From NCBI RefSeq assembly GCF_036178145.1, contig NZ_CP108067.1, forward strand, positions 930,001-994,000: a stretch of DNA of 64,000 bases, read 5' to 3'. The notes under the pieces are model-generated. The model had not been told where the DNA came from. It did not search any database and was given only the letters and a program-made list of their open reading frames with translations. The DNA comes from Streptomyces sp. NBC_00273 (GTDB lineage Bacteria > Actinomycetota > Actinomycetes > Streptomycetales > Streptomycetaceae). A program made the translations under genes and the position numbers. Of the stretch, positions 25,263 through 33,028 are shown piece by piece; position 1 is the stretch's first letter, and the number at the start of each line of letters is the position of its first letter.

Positions 25263-25952
25263 CGAACCGCAGGCCTGGTGGCCCCACCGGCTGCCGTTCT
25301 TGGTGATCATGTCGCCGGCCGCGTAGGGCTTTCCACAGGCACAGCTGCCGGGGAACTTCGCCTTGATGGCCCGGGATCCGCCGCCGCCCGTCGCGGTGCG
25401 CGCGGACGAACGCTTCCCCGGCGCAGCCGCCTTGCGGCGCGCGGGGGAAGCCGCGGCCGGAGCGGGAACCGGCATCTGCGTGCTGCCGAGGGCGGTTCCG
25501 GCGGCCTCCTGCCTGCTCGCCGCGTCGCTAGCGGCCTGGTCGGCGATCGCGTTCAGGTGGTCGCCGTCCTCGCGGTGCGCGGGAACGTACTGGAAGGTGA
25601 CGTCACGGTCGGCCAGCAGCCGGTCGATCGCCTCGACGAGCTCCCGGTTGGCGACGGGCTGGCCGGAGGCGGTCTTCCACCCGTTGCGCTTCCAGCCCGG
25701 CAGCCACTGGGTCACGGCCTTCATCGCGTACTGGGAGTCCATCCGCACCTCGACGGGCGTCCCCGGGTCCACCGCCTCCAGCAGCCGCTGGAGGGCGGTC
25801 AGCTCCCCGATGTTGTTGGTGGCCCGCCCCAGCGGACCGGCCTCCCAACGCTCGGGGCGCCCTTGGGAGTCGGCGATGACCCAACCCCAGCCGGCCGGCC
25901 CGGGATTACCTTTGGCCGCTCCGTCACAGGCGGCGATGATGCGATCAGACAT
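25242..25952 (-). CDS. rnhA: Ribonuclease HI with a C-terminal zinc-ribbon-like tail
   Basis: The 236-residue protein has RNase HI residues in order: D10 (CDGAAKGNPGP), E50 (NNIGELTAL), D72 (RMDSQYA) and the C-terminal basic HREDGDHLNAIAD region. These cut RNA in RNA-DNA hybrids. Unlike the minimal enzyme of about 155 residues, an extension after residue 155 is rich in Pro/Ala/Lys and ends with GSCACGKPYAAGDMI and WGHQACG, a probable small metal-binding finger. I chose the second start (25952) because its MSDRIIAACDG agrees with family starts. A CATGAT box precedes it by six bases. Confidence 0.88.
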   Translation of the reverse strand: MSDRIIAACDGAAKGNPGPAGWGWVIADSQGRPERWEAGPLGRATNNIGELTALQRLLEAVDPGTPVEVRMDSQYAMKAVTQWLPGWKRNGWKTASGQPVANRELVEAIDRLLADRDVTFQYVPAHREDGDHLNAIADQAASDAASRQEAAGTALGSTQMPVPAPAAASPARRKAAAPGKRSSARTATGGGGSRAIKAKFPGSCACGKPYAAGDMITKNGSRWGHQACGSLGAVDA

Positions 25953-25991
25953 CCCCCGATCATGCCTCATCCGCCGGGGCTCCCCGATCGC

Positions 25992-27623
25992 TCAGCCCGG
26001 CAGCACGTCCTTGGCCGCCAGCCGGGAGCCCGCGTAGCAGAGCCGGTAGACGTCGACCTGCTCGAGGAGGTTGCCGTTCGAGCGGTAGTACGCGCACACG
26101 GTGCCGGGGGGTACGGGCAGCGCCCGGAGGGCGTCCGGGACGTACCGGAACTGCTGCTCCGGAAGGAACCGGACCACTTCTGCGGCGTCCTGGCCGACCC
26201 GGACCGCGGCGAAGTCCGCGGGGCGCAGGACACAGGTGGTCAGCTGCTGGGCCAGGTAGGCGCAGGAGGCGAGTGCCACGAGGCCGAAGCCGACGGGGGC
26301 GGCGAACGCGGCCACGAACCTGTACCGGGCGACGGCGAGCCGCCGCGCCGATTCGGAGCCGGTCGGCTCCCTGGACTCCCTGAGCTCCCCGGCGCTCCTC
26401 GCGCGCCCCGGGTTCACCTGGTCCGGCAGCGTGGCGAGGACCTCGAAGCCGCCTTCCCGGGGCGCGGCGTGCAGCGTTCCGCCGATGAGGAGGACCCGTT
26501 CGCGCAGGCCGGTCAGACCACGGTGTCCCGGGGCCCGCCCTACGGCGGCCCCCGGGCCGGCGGACGGCGAGCCGGCCCGCGGCGCGGAGTTGGTCACCCG
26601 TACCTCGGTCCGGTCCGCCTGCCGGGCGATGCTGACGTGGACCGTGCTGCCCGGTGCGTGCTTGATCGCGTTGGTCAGGGACTCCTGGACCACGCGGTAC
26701 GCACTGCGGTCGACCAGCGGCGGCAGGGCCCGGGCCGGCCCTTCCCGCCGCAGGTGCACCCTGGCCCCGGACTCCCTCGTCCGGGCGACGAGTTCCTCCA
26801 CGGGCTCCACGGACGAGGCCGTCGGCTCCGCACCGTCGGAGCCGTCCCGCAGCACTCCGACGGTGTCCCTGAGGTGCCCCACGGCGTCGGAGACGGCAGC
26901 GCGCAGCACGGCCAGGTCCGCCCGGTCCTGGCCGGTCAGCGTGGGCGAGAGTTCCAGGGCCCCGGCGCGCAGGGCGATGAGGCTCAGTTCGTGGCCCAGC
27001 GAGTCGTGCATGTCGGAGGCGATCCGGGTGCGTTCCCGCAGCCGGGCCTGCTCGGCCACGGACCGCTGGCGCTGTTCGAGGTTGCGCGCCCGCTGCCAGC
27101 CCTCGTGCACCAGGGCCAGCCTGGCCTGCCGGTAGCGACCGGCCAGCCAGGGTAGGAGGAGGGCCGCGGGGATGAACGACATCGCGTAGAACCAGTACAC
27201 GGCGCCGACGCCCAGGACCGCGCACAGCGCGAGGTCGATGGCCGTGCAGGCTCCGAACAGCACCAGTGCCGGCCCCGTACGGTCCACCCGCAGGCCGAGG
27301 AGGTACGCCAGTACGGCCAGCGCCGTCAGGTACGGACTCGCCGTCGTGGTCGGATCGGCCAGGCCCGAGGCGACCACCGCGTTGGCGAGGAACACGGCCG
27401 CCCCGGGCCGGGTCCGGCCGGCGGGCACCGCCACCGCCAGGACCAGGAGCGGCAGGACCAGGCCGAAGACCGGCGAGGGATGGGCCTCTTCCCGGTGGGC
27501 GAGCACAGCAGCGCCCGCCATCACCGCCCACAGCGCTGCGTCCCGCACGGCCGGCCCCCGCCCCGCGGCCGTCGACGCGGCACCCCGCGTCCTCACGCCC
27601 ACCCCCCGCCGCTCCCCTCTCAT
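25992..27623 (-). CDS. NarL-family sensor kinase with C-terminal extracytoplasmic domain
   Basis: The 543-residue kinase is a paralogue of the one at 16591. It has several N-terminal membrane segments (about residues 30-165), HisKA_3 with H206 (RIASDMHDSLGHELSL), the ATPase boxes VVQESLTNAIKHA and GLTGLRERVLLIGG, then a basic stop, a membrane segment (VAAFAAPVGFGLVALAS region, about 435-460) and an outer tail with CVLRPADF, VRVGQDAAEVVRFLP, GTVCAYYRS and VYRLCYAGSRLA. The tail aligns with that of the other kinase. It is downstream of the ABC exporter genes with a 61-base gap, and the likely regulator is divergent at 29578. It probably senses something at the outer membrane face or in the envelope and controls the exporter. 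Confidence 0.9.
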   Translation of the reverse strand: MRGERRGVGVRTRGAASTAAGRGPAVRDAALWAVMAGAAVLAHREEAHPSPVFGLVLPLLVLAVAVPAGRTRPGAAVFLANAVVASGLADPTTTASPYLTALAVLAYLLGLRVDRTGPALVLFGACTAIDLALCAVLGVGAVYWFYAMSFIPAALLLPWLAGRYRQARLALVHEGWQRARNLEQRQRSVAEQARLRERTRIASDMHDSLGHELSLIALRAGALELSPTLTGQDRADLAVLRAAVSDAVGHLRDTVGVLRDGSDGAEPTASSVEPVEELVARTRESGARVHLRREGPARALPPLVDRSAYRVVQESLTNAIKHAPGSTVHVSIARQADRTEVRVTNSAPRAGSPSAGPGAAVGRAPGHRGLTGLRERVLLIGGTLHAAPREGGFEVLATLPDQVNPGRARSAGELRESREPTGSESARRLAVARYRFVAAFAAPVGFGLVALASCAYLAQQLTTCVLRPADFAAVRVGQDAAEVVRFLPEQQFRYVPDALRALPVPPGTVCAYYRSNGNLLEQVDVYRLCYAGSRLAAKDVLPG

Positions 27624-27684
27624 CGGTCCCGCTGCTCCTTTCCGCCCGTGGCACCGACCGTGTCACCTGCCGGGGCCAACCCTG

Positions 27685-28488
27685 TCACCCGTCGCGCCGC
27701 CGCAGTACGAACCGGCCGATCAGATGAGCGGCCGCCGCCCAGGCCAACACGATCAGGATCGCGACCGCGGGCGGGTAGGGGGCATCGCCGTCCGCCAGCA
27801 TGAAGTGGCCGCCCGCGGTCTGCGGGAGGACGTCGTTCACCGCCAGCAGGACGGGGCCACCGAGTCCGGTACAGATGGTGGGGAGGGCGGAGACGAGGCC
27901 GAAGACCGCCGCCAGCGTGCCGACCGCGGCCCGCAGGGCGAAGGCCGCCCCCACCGTGAGCACGGCGACCAGGGCGCAGTACAGGCCCATCGCCAGGGTC
28001 TGGGCGACCGCCTTGCCCGGGTCGAAGGACGCGTGACCGCGGAAGGGTGCCCGGGCCACGGCCATGCCGAGGACGGCGAACAGGCATCCGGCGGTGAACG
28101 ACACCGCCGCCGCGACGACCGCCTTGGCCAGCTGCAGGCGATGCCTGACCGGCACCCACTGGAGCGAGGTGCGGACACTGCCCGTCGCGTACTCACTGGT
28201 GACCACGGTCATCGCGAGTGCGACGATGACGAACTGACCGAGGATGACGGAGGAGACCGGGGCGTTGCCGAGCGGCTGGACGGGCTTGTCGTTGATCCGG
28301 GCGATGGAGCCGTAGTAGAAGGTGAAGACTCCCGTCAGCAGGATGCCGACGAGCAGGCATGCGTACGGCGTGCGGATGGACCACAGTTTGACCCATTCGG
28401 CGCCGATCGCACCGGCCAAGCCGCCGCCCGCGGGAGCCGGGGCGGCGCGGTGCGCCGGGTCCGTCATGGTGTCGGTCATCGGGGTCAC
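27685..28488 (-). CDS. ABC-2-type exporter permease
   Basis: The 267-residue protein has a short charged N-terminus and six hydrophobic segments with the usual conserved EWVKLWSIRTPYAC entry (the elbow helix of ABC-2 permeases) and SEYATGSVRTSLQWVP loop. Its start overlaps the ATPase stop by four bases (ATGA). Together with the ATPase it forms a likely drug, peptide or lipid exporter whose expression is tied to the adjoining kinase and regulator. The substrate is not readable. Confidence 0.88.
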   Translation of the reverse strand: MTPMTDTMTDPAHRAAPAPAGGGLAGAIGAEWVKLWSIRTPYACLLVGILLTGVFTFYYGSIARINDKPVQPLGNAPVSSVILGQFVIVALAMTVVTSEYATGSVRTSLQWVPVRHRLQLAKAVVAAAVSFTAGCLFAVLGMAVARAPFRGHASFDPGKAVAQTLAMGLYCALVAVLTVGAAFALRAAVGTLAAVFGLVSALPTICTGLGGPVLLAVNDVLPQTAGGHFMLADGDAPYPPAVAILIVLAWAAAAHLIGRFVLRRRDG

Positions 28489-29426
28489 GCCTTCTCCGTT
28501 CGGGTCGCGTACTCGACGCTGTGCTCGGTCAGTTCCATGTAGGCCTGTTCCAACGAGGCCGAAACGCTGTGCAGTTGGTGGAGGCGGATGCCGAGGCGGT
28601 GGGCGAGGTCGCCGATCTCCCCGGCGGTCCTGCCCCTGACGACGATCTCGTTGCGCTCGCCGCCGGGTGAGGGGGCGGGCTCGGCGGACACCCCGTCGTG
28701 GGCGAGCAGGCGATCGGTCAGGGCGCGCAGGTCGTCGGGGCCGGCGGTGCGCACCCGTACCGAGGCCGAGGCGCTCGCGGCGAGCAGCTCGGCCATGGGG
28801 GTGTCGGCCAACAGCCGGCCCCGGCCGATCACGACGAGCCGGTCGGCCGTCAGCTGCATCTCGCTCATCAGGTGACTGGAGAGGAAGACCGTACGGCCCT
28901 GCGCGGCCTGGGCACGGACGAGTTCGCGCACCCAGCGCACGCCGTCCGGGTCGAGGCCGTTGACCGGCTCGTCGAGGATGAGCACCTTCGGGTCTCCAAG
29001 GAGGGCGCCCGCGATGCCGAGCCGCTGGTACATGCCCAGGGAGAACGCCCCGGCGCGTCGGCGCGCCACCGTGGCCAGGCCCACCGTCTCCAGGACCTCG
29101 TCGACCCGGCGCACGGGGATGCCGTTGCTACGGGCCTGCGCGATCAGATGGCTGCGCGCCGGGCGGCCGGGGTGCAGGGCCTTCGCGTCGAGGAGGGATC
29201 CGACCTCGCGGACCGGGTGGCGCAGCGACGCGTAGGGCTTCCCGTCGATGAGCGCCCGGCCGGCGGAGGGCCGGTCCAGGCCGAGGATCATCCGCATCGT
29301 GGTCGATTTCCCGGCCCCGTTGGGGCCGAGGAAGCCGGTCACCCGTCCCTCCTCGATGTCCAGGGTCAGTCCGTCCACGGCGACGGTGTCGCCGTGGCGT
29401 TTGGTCAGGCCTCGTAGGGTGATCAC
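28485..29426 (-). CDS. ABC transporter ATP-binding protein
   Basis: The 313-residue ATPase has Walker A GPNGAGKST, a Q-loop region, signature SLGMYQRLGIA (a variant of LSGGQ) and Walker B VLILDEPVNGLD with the switch His in SSHLMSEM. The C-terminal 90 residues form the extra domain seen in drug/bacitracin-type exporters. The start is GTG 29426, after GGAAGGACACCC, rather than the upstream ATG at 29489. It reads divergently from the response regulator gene across about 150 bases that hold a palindrome. Confidence 0.92.
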   Translation of the reverse strand: MITLRGLTKRHGDTVAVDGLTLDIEEGRVTGFLGPNGAGKSTTMRMILGLDRPSAGRALIDGKPYASLRHPVREVGSLLDAKALHPGRPARSHLIAQARSNGIPVRRVDEVLETVGLATVARRRAGAFSLGMYQRLGIAGALLGDPKVLILDEPVNGLDPDGVRWVRELVRAQAAQGRTVFLSSHLMSEMQLTADRLVVIGRGRLLADTPMAELLAASASASVRVRTAGPDDLRALTDRLLAHDGVSAEPAPSPGGERNEIVVRGRTAGEIGDLAHRLGIRLHQLHSVSASLEQAYMELTEHSVEYATRTEKA

Positions 29427-29520
29427 GGGTGTCCTTCCGGTGTCGTCGCTGCTGTGACGACCGTAGGAACCGGCAGGGCCGGCAGGCATCGCTCGCAGGT
29501 CGGCGATCGGATCCCCTACT

Positions 29521-29571
29521 TTCGTCGGGGGTCCCCCGACGAACGGCCCGACCTCAGCCCGCCGTTAGACT
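29521..29571. promoter_or_regulatory. Perfect palindrome and -10 box upstream of the response regulator
   Basis: TTCGTCGGGGG (29521-29531) and CCCCCGACGAA (29533-29543) form a perfect 11-bp inverted repeat around one central T. TAGACT at 29566-29571 sits six bases before the GTG of the response regulator. The palindrome lies about where the -35 region would be, and also in the leader region of the divergent ABC genes, so it may be the operator for both. Which protein binds it is unknown. Confidence 0.55.
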
Positions 29572-29577
29572 GCACCG

Positions 29578-30249
29578 GTGGTCGAGGTGCTGCTGGCGGA
29601 CGACGAGGCGATGGTCCGGGCGGGCGTGCGCGCCATCCTGGCGCGGGATCCGGAGATCGAGGTCGTCGCCGAGGCGGCCGACGGGTACGAGGCCCTCGAC
29701 GCCGTACGCGCGCTCCGCCCCGCCGTCGCCCTGCTCGACATCCAGATGCCCCGGCTCGACGGGATCGCGGCGGCCGCGCGGATCCACCAGGAGCTGCCCG
29801 GCACCGCAGTGATCATGTTGACCACCTTCGGTGAGGACGAGTTCATCGGCCGCGCCCTGCGCGACGGTGCCAGCGGGTTCCTGCTCAAGGCGGACGATCC
29901 CCGGGAACTGCTGACGGGTGTGCACGCGGTGGCCGCGGGCGGCGCCTACCTCTCCCCGAAGGTCGCCGCCCGGGTCGTCGCCGGACTGCGCAGCGGGCGG
30001 ATGGCGGGCGGCGGGCCCGCGCGGAACGCCGTGGAGGGGCTGACGGAACGGGAGAACGACGTCCTGGCGCTGCTCGGCGCCGGTCTGTCCAACGCCGAGA
30101 TCGCCGCTCGCCTCCTGCTGGTCGAGGCAACGGTGAAGGCCCACGTGAGCGCGATCCTGGGCAAGCTCGGGGTACGCAACCGGGTCGAGGCGGCGATCGC
30201 CGCGTACGAGGCCGGGCTGGCCGAACGGAACCGTCGAGCGGGTGCTTGA
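29578..30249 (+). CDS. NarL/FixJ-type response regulator of the ABC-linked system
   Basis: The 223-residue protein has a complete receiver (D8-D9 in LADDEA, D54 in ALLDIQMPR, K in FLLKADD) and LuxR HTH (LTERENDVLALLGAGLSNAE, then IAARLLLVEATVKAHVSAIL). It is nearly a sister of the regulator at 15896. Its gene is divergent from the ABC and kinase genes rather than beside the kinase. Transcription seems leaderless: TAGACT precedes GTG by six bases. It likely activates or represses the exporter operon through the palindrome at 29521. Confidence 0.9.
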   Translation: MVEVLLADDEAMVRAGVRAILARDPEIEVVAEAADGYEALDAVRALRPAVALLDIQMPRLDGIAAAARIHQELPGTAVIMLTTFGEDEFIGRALRDGASGFLLKADDPRELLTGVHAVAAGGAYLSPKVAARVVAGLRSGRMAGGGPARNAVEGLTERENDVLALLGAGLSNAEIAARLLLVEATVKAHVSAILGKLGVRNRVEAAIAAYEAGLAERNRRAGA

Positions 30250-30314
30250 GGGGCCTTGGACGGGCCTTGAACGGCTTGATGGGGCCTTGAGCGCGGCCGG
30301 GCCGGCCGCACCGA

Positions 30315-30707
30315 TCAGGAGCCGGGACCTTCGGCGGAGAGCAGCGCGCACTTCTCGAAGTTCATGCATCCGCAGGCCAGGCAGTCGGCGACGGCGTTCC
30401 GCAGGATCTGCGTCTGCTCGATGAACCGGTCCAGTTCGGGGAGCTTGCTCTCCGCGAGCGCACGCCACTGCCGGGTGGCACCGCGCTCGGCGTCGCCGTC
30501 GAGCAGTCCGCGGATCTCGGCGAGGGTGAATCCGGCCCGCTGGGCCATCTTGATCAGGGCGAGCCGCCGCACGGTGCCGGCCGGGTAGACGCGCCTGCCC
30601 GCGGCCCGCTCGGCGGGCGGCAGCAGGCCGATGCTCTCGTAGTAGCGCAGCGCCGAGGGTCTCATCCCCACCTGCCGAGCGAGCTCACCGATCCCGAGCT
30701 GTCGCAC
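30315..30707 (-). CDS. SoxR-like MerR-family redox regulator
   Basis: The 130-residue protein has the MerR HTH (IGELARQVGMRPSALRYYES, then IGLLPPAERAAGRRVYP) and a long dimer helix. Near the C-terminus CLACGCMNFEKC has cysteines at 109, 112, 114 and 120, the C-x2-C-x-C-x5-C spacing of the SoxR [2Fe-2S] cluster. A cluster-based redox or nitric-oxide sensor is therefore likely. It is shorter than most SoxR proteins. It is divergent from an MFS transporter, and a palindrome in a 19-base spacer between them fits MerR-type control. The gene ends just short of the response regulator gene. Confidence 0.82.
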   Translation of the reverse strand: MRQLGIGELARQVGMRPSALRYYESIGLLPPAERAAGRRVYPAGTVRRLALIKMAQRAGFTLAEIRGLLDGDAERGATRQWRALAESKLPELDRFIEQTQILRNAVADCLACGCMNFEKCALLSAEGPGS

Positions 30708-30720
30708 CCGTCACTCCCCC

Positions 30721-30751
30721 TTGACTTCAAGTGCGCTTGAACCATGAGTCT
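30721..30751 (+). promoter_or_regulatory. MerR/SoxR-type promoter with palindromic operator
   Basis: TTGACT (30721-30726) and GAGTCT (30746-30751) are separated by 19 bases, the long spacer typical of MerR-activated promoters. Within it TTCAAG-TGCG-CTTGAA (30726-30741) is a perfect 6-bp inverted repeat, close in form to the SoxR box core TCAAG-N4-CTTGA. GTG 30758 follows the -10 by six bases, so the transporter may be leaderless. Confidence 0.65.
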
Positions 30752-30757
30752 GACCTG

Positions 30758-32032
30758 GTGACTCCCGTACAGACAACTCGCCTCCTCCCCCGGGCCTATC
30801 GGCCGCTGTTCGCCCATGCCGACTTCCGGCGGCTGCTGCCCGCGCTGGCGGCCTCCGACCTCGGTGACGGGATGAGCGTGGTCGCCGTGGCATGGCTGGC
30901 CATCGAAATCGCTCCGCCGGGGCAGTCCGGGATGCTCCTGGGGGCCGCGCTCGCCGCGTACGCGCTTCCGGGGGCGGCCGGAGCGCTGCTCTTCGGGCGG
31001 TGGCTGCGCCGCCTTCCCGCCGGGCGGCTGCTGGTGGCCGACAGCCGGATCCGCGCGGTGCTCCTCGGCTGCGTGCCGCTGGCCTGGGCCGCGGGAGTGC
31101 TGCACCCGGTGCTCTACGTGGCCCTGCTCGCGGGCTCGTCCGTCCTGCACGCCTGGGGGAACGCGGGCAGGTACTCCCTGGTCGCGCAGATACTTCCGCC
31201 CGACCAGCGGCTGGCCGCCAACGCGCTGGTCAGTTCCACTGGCTCGGCCTCCATCATCGTCGGTCCCGCGCTCGCCGGGTTCCTGGCGGCGGTGATCAGT
31301 CCTGCCCTGCTCATCGGCCTCGACGCGCTGTCCTTCGCCGTGCTCGCCGCCCAGGTCGGGCGGCTGCGGAGCGCGGCGGCCCGGCCGGACGGGAAGGGGG
31401 CGACGGCCGCGCCCGTCGACGCCGACGGGTCGGCGACCGGTCTGCGCCTGCTGCGCAAGCAGCCCGAGCTCCTCGGCATCCTGGCCCTGACCTGGTTCTT
31501 CAACTTCCTCTACGGGCCGGCGGAGGTCGCGCTCCCGTTGCACGTCACCGAAGACCTGCACGCCGGGGCGGGCCTGCTCGGGCTGTACTGGACGCTGTTC
31601 GGGGCGGGCGCCGTGCTGGGCGGCCTGGCCGCGGGCGCGCTGCGCCGGTTCCCGCTCTGGCCGGTCACCCTGGGGATCGTCGCGGGCTGGGGGCTGGCGC
31701 TCGTGCCCTTCGGCCTCGGCGCGCCCGCGGCCGTCACCCTGGCCTGCTTCACCCTCGGCGGCCTGATCTACGGACCGTTCACGGCACTGTCCTACACCCT
31801 CTTCCAGGAACGCACCCCGGCCGCCTCGCTGACCACGGTCCTCGCCGCCCGCAGCGCCGCCCTCCTGACTGCCGGGCCGGTGGGCACCGCGCTCGGCGGC
31901 CCGCTGGTCGCGCTGCTGGAACCCCGTCAGGTGCTGGCCGCGTCGGGGATCGCGACCGTCGCGCTCGCCGTGATCGGGGCCGCGGTACGGGTCCGGGGAC
32001 TGCGTCGCGTCAGGCCCCCTTCGCTCCTGTGA
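30758..32032 (+). CDS. MFS transporter
   Basis: The 424-residue membrane protein has about 12 hydrophobic segments and the pattern of the drug:H+ antiporter family, with no soluble insert. The first loop carries RPLFAHADFRRLL, and the membrane core has AYALPGAAGALLFGRWLRR. It likely exports a small toxic or redox-active compound. The start at 30758 is preferred over the GTG at 30731, because that one lies in the operator. The 3' end overlaps the convergent hydrolase remnant by 23 bases. Control by the SoxR-like regulator is inferred from the shared intergenic region. Confidence 0.88.
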   Translation: MTPVQTTRLLPRAYRPLFAHADFRRLLPALAASDLGDGMSVVAVAWLAIEIAPPGQSGMLLGAALAAYALPGAAGALLFGRWLRRLPAGRLLVADSRIRAVLLGCVPLAWAAGVLHPVLYVALLAGSSVLHAWGNAGRYSLVAQILPPDQRLAANALVSSTGSASIIVGPALAGFLAAVISPALLIGLDALSFAVLAAQVGRLRSAAARPDGKGATAAPVDADGSATGLRLLRKQPELLGILALTWFFNFLYGPAEVALPLHVTEDLHAGAGLLGLYWTLFGAGAVLGGLAAGALRRFPLWPVTLGIVAGWGLALVPFGLGAPAAVTLACFTLGGLIYGPFTALSYTLFQERTPAASLTTVLAARSAALLTAGPVGTALGGPLVALLEPRQVLAASGIATVALAVIGAAVRVRGLRRVRPPSLL

Positions 32033-32273
32033 CCGCCGACCTGATCTCGTCCGCCAGCATCCGGGCGACCGTGTCGGCCGCGCCGCCCACCAGGCGCGTC
32101 CGCGTGAGGCTGAAGGCCGGGCCGCGGGCGCGATCGGCGAAGGCGATGCTGCCACCGCTTCCGTGGTGGCCGAAAGCCGTGCGTTCACCTGCCATCTGGG
32201 GCAGGCCGACGAAGTAGCTGAGCCCCTTGGCGTACCTGCCGAGGAGCATCAGGTCCTTGCCCTCGACCGCCAC
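32010..32273 (-). pseudogene. C-terminal fragment of a serine beta-lactamase-like esterase
   Basis: The 87-codon frame corresponds only to the C-terminal region of a class C-type serine hydrolase: LLGRYAKGLSYFVGLP, then ERTAFGHHGSGGSIAFADRA, where GHHGSGG is the third active-site motif. The first 250 or so residues, including S-x-x-K, are absent. It is a 5' truncated remnant at the end of the MFS gene. Immediately upstream lies a terminator hairpin. Confidence 0.6.
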
Positions 32274-32299
32274 GGCCGCCGCGCGGAGCCGGGGAGACG

Positions 32300-32336
32300 G
32301 ATCAGGGCCGTGCGGCGGCGCCGCACGGCCCTGATC
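32300..32336. terminator. 17-bp hairpin terminator downstream of the cold-shock gene
   Basis: GATCAGGGCCGTGCGGC (32300-32316) pairs perfectly with 32320-32336 across a GGC loop. It lies 84 bases after the cold-shock gene stop on the minus strand; a short T run follows on the plus strand, so it can act for either direction. Confidence 0.8.
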
Positions 32337-32419
32337 TTTCCCGCGGCCCGTTCACGAACGGGCGGGACGGGGAAACGGTTCTCCGGAGCCCGGTGGTCAC
32401 ACCGGGCCGTCGTCCGGGA

Positions 32420-32623
32420 CTAGGCGGGGGTGATGTTCTCCGCCTGCGGGCCCTTCTGACCCTGCGTGATGTCGAAGGTCACGGCCTGACCCTCCTGCAG
32501 CTCACGGTAGCCAGAGGCGTTGATCGCCGAGTAGTGGGCGAAGACGTCCGGGCCGCCACCGTCCTGGGCGATGAAGCCGAAGCCCTTTTCCGAGTTGAAC
32601 CACTTCACAGTTCCCGTAGCCAT
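32420..32623 (-). CDS. CspA-family cold-shock protein
   Basis: The 67-residue OB-fold protein has RNP-1 KGFGFIAQ and RNP-2 VFAHYSAI, preceded by [13 protein letters not shown], so it is a standard CspA nucleic-acid binding protein that acts as an RNA chaperone. The start at 32623 follows GGGAAGG; an ATG two codons upstream is also possible. A long leader of at least 50 bases holds a stable hairpin upstream of the ribosome site. The gene is monocistronic. Confidence 0.95.
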   Translation of the reverse strand: MATGTVKWFNSEKGFGFIAQDGGGPDVFAHYSAINASGYRELQEGQAVTFDITQGQKGPQAENITPA

Positions 32624-32647
32624 GTTCATGCCTTCCCGTTGACGTAC

Positions 32648-32670
32648 GTCTTCCACACGGCGTGGAAGAC
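32648..32670 (-). promoter_or_regulatory. Stable hairpin in the cold-shock gene leader
   Basis: GTCTTCCAC (32648-32656) is perfectly reversed as GTGGAAGAC (32662-32670) with a 5-base loop. It ends 24 bases before the start codon, just upstream of the GGGAAGG ribosome site. A leader structure is expected of cold-shock mRNAs; whether it senses temperature here is inference. Confidence 0.5.
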
Positions 32671-32911
32671 GGAGGTGATCGCCCTGGTCCTACGGCACAA
32701 CACAGCAAAACTGCCCACACCAAAAGGCACGGGCAAGGCACTTGGAACCACGACAGCTACCCGTGAAGGTACACGCCTGCACGCACTGTCACCAGGGGGA
32801 ATGATCTCGCCTTCGGGACGAGATTCAGCCCTTTCGCCCACACTCCGGGCACGGCCGCCCGTAAATGCGTCGAGTACCGCCCCCGGGATGCCGTAGGGTG
32901 AGGTCTACCGA

Positions 32912-32985
32912 CGCGGGGTGGAGCAGCTCGGTAGCTCGCTGGGCTCATAACCCAGAGGTCGCAGGTTCAAATCCTGTCCCCGCTA
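32912..32985 (+). tRNA. Initiator tRNA-Met (CAT)
   Basis: The 74-base gene folds as a cloverleaf. The acceptor CGCGGGG pairs with CCCCGCT, leaving a C1-T72 mismatch; the anticodon stem has the three G-C pairs GGG/CCC flanking CTCATAA. Both are initiator hallmarks. The T arm is GCAGG-TTCAAAT-CCTGT. CCA is not encoded. Confidence 0.95.
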
Positions 32986-32990
32986 CTGAT

Positions 32991-33028
32991 CAGAAGGGCC
33001 CGGATCCTCATGGATCCGGGCCCTTCTG
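32991..33028. terminator. 17-bp hairpin terminator after tRNA
   Basis: A perfect 17-bp stem (CAGAAGGGCCCGGATCC at 32991-33007 with 33012-33028) closes a TCAT loop, five bases after the tRNA 3' end. It is the terminator of the tRNA transcript. Confidence 0.85.

Noticed and set aside
32991..33028. Near-palindromic tRNA-flanking sequence considered as an attachment site for an integrated element
   Set aside because: It is a perfect terminator hairpin after the tRNA, and no integrase or second copy of the tRNA end is present nearby.
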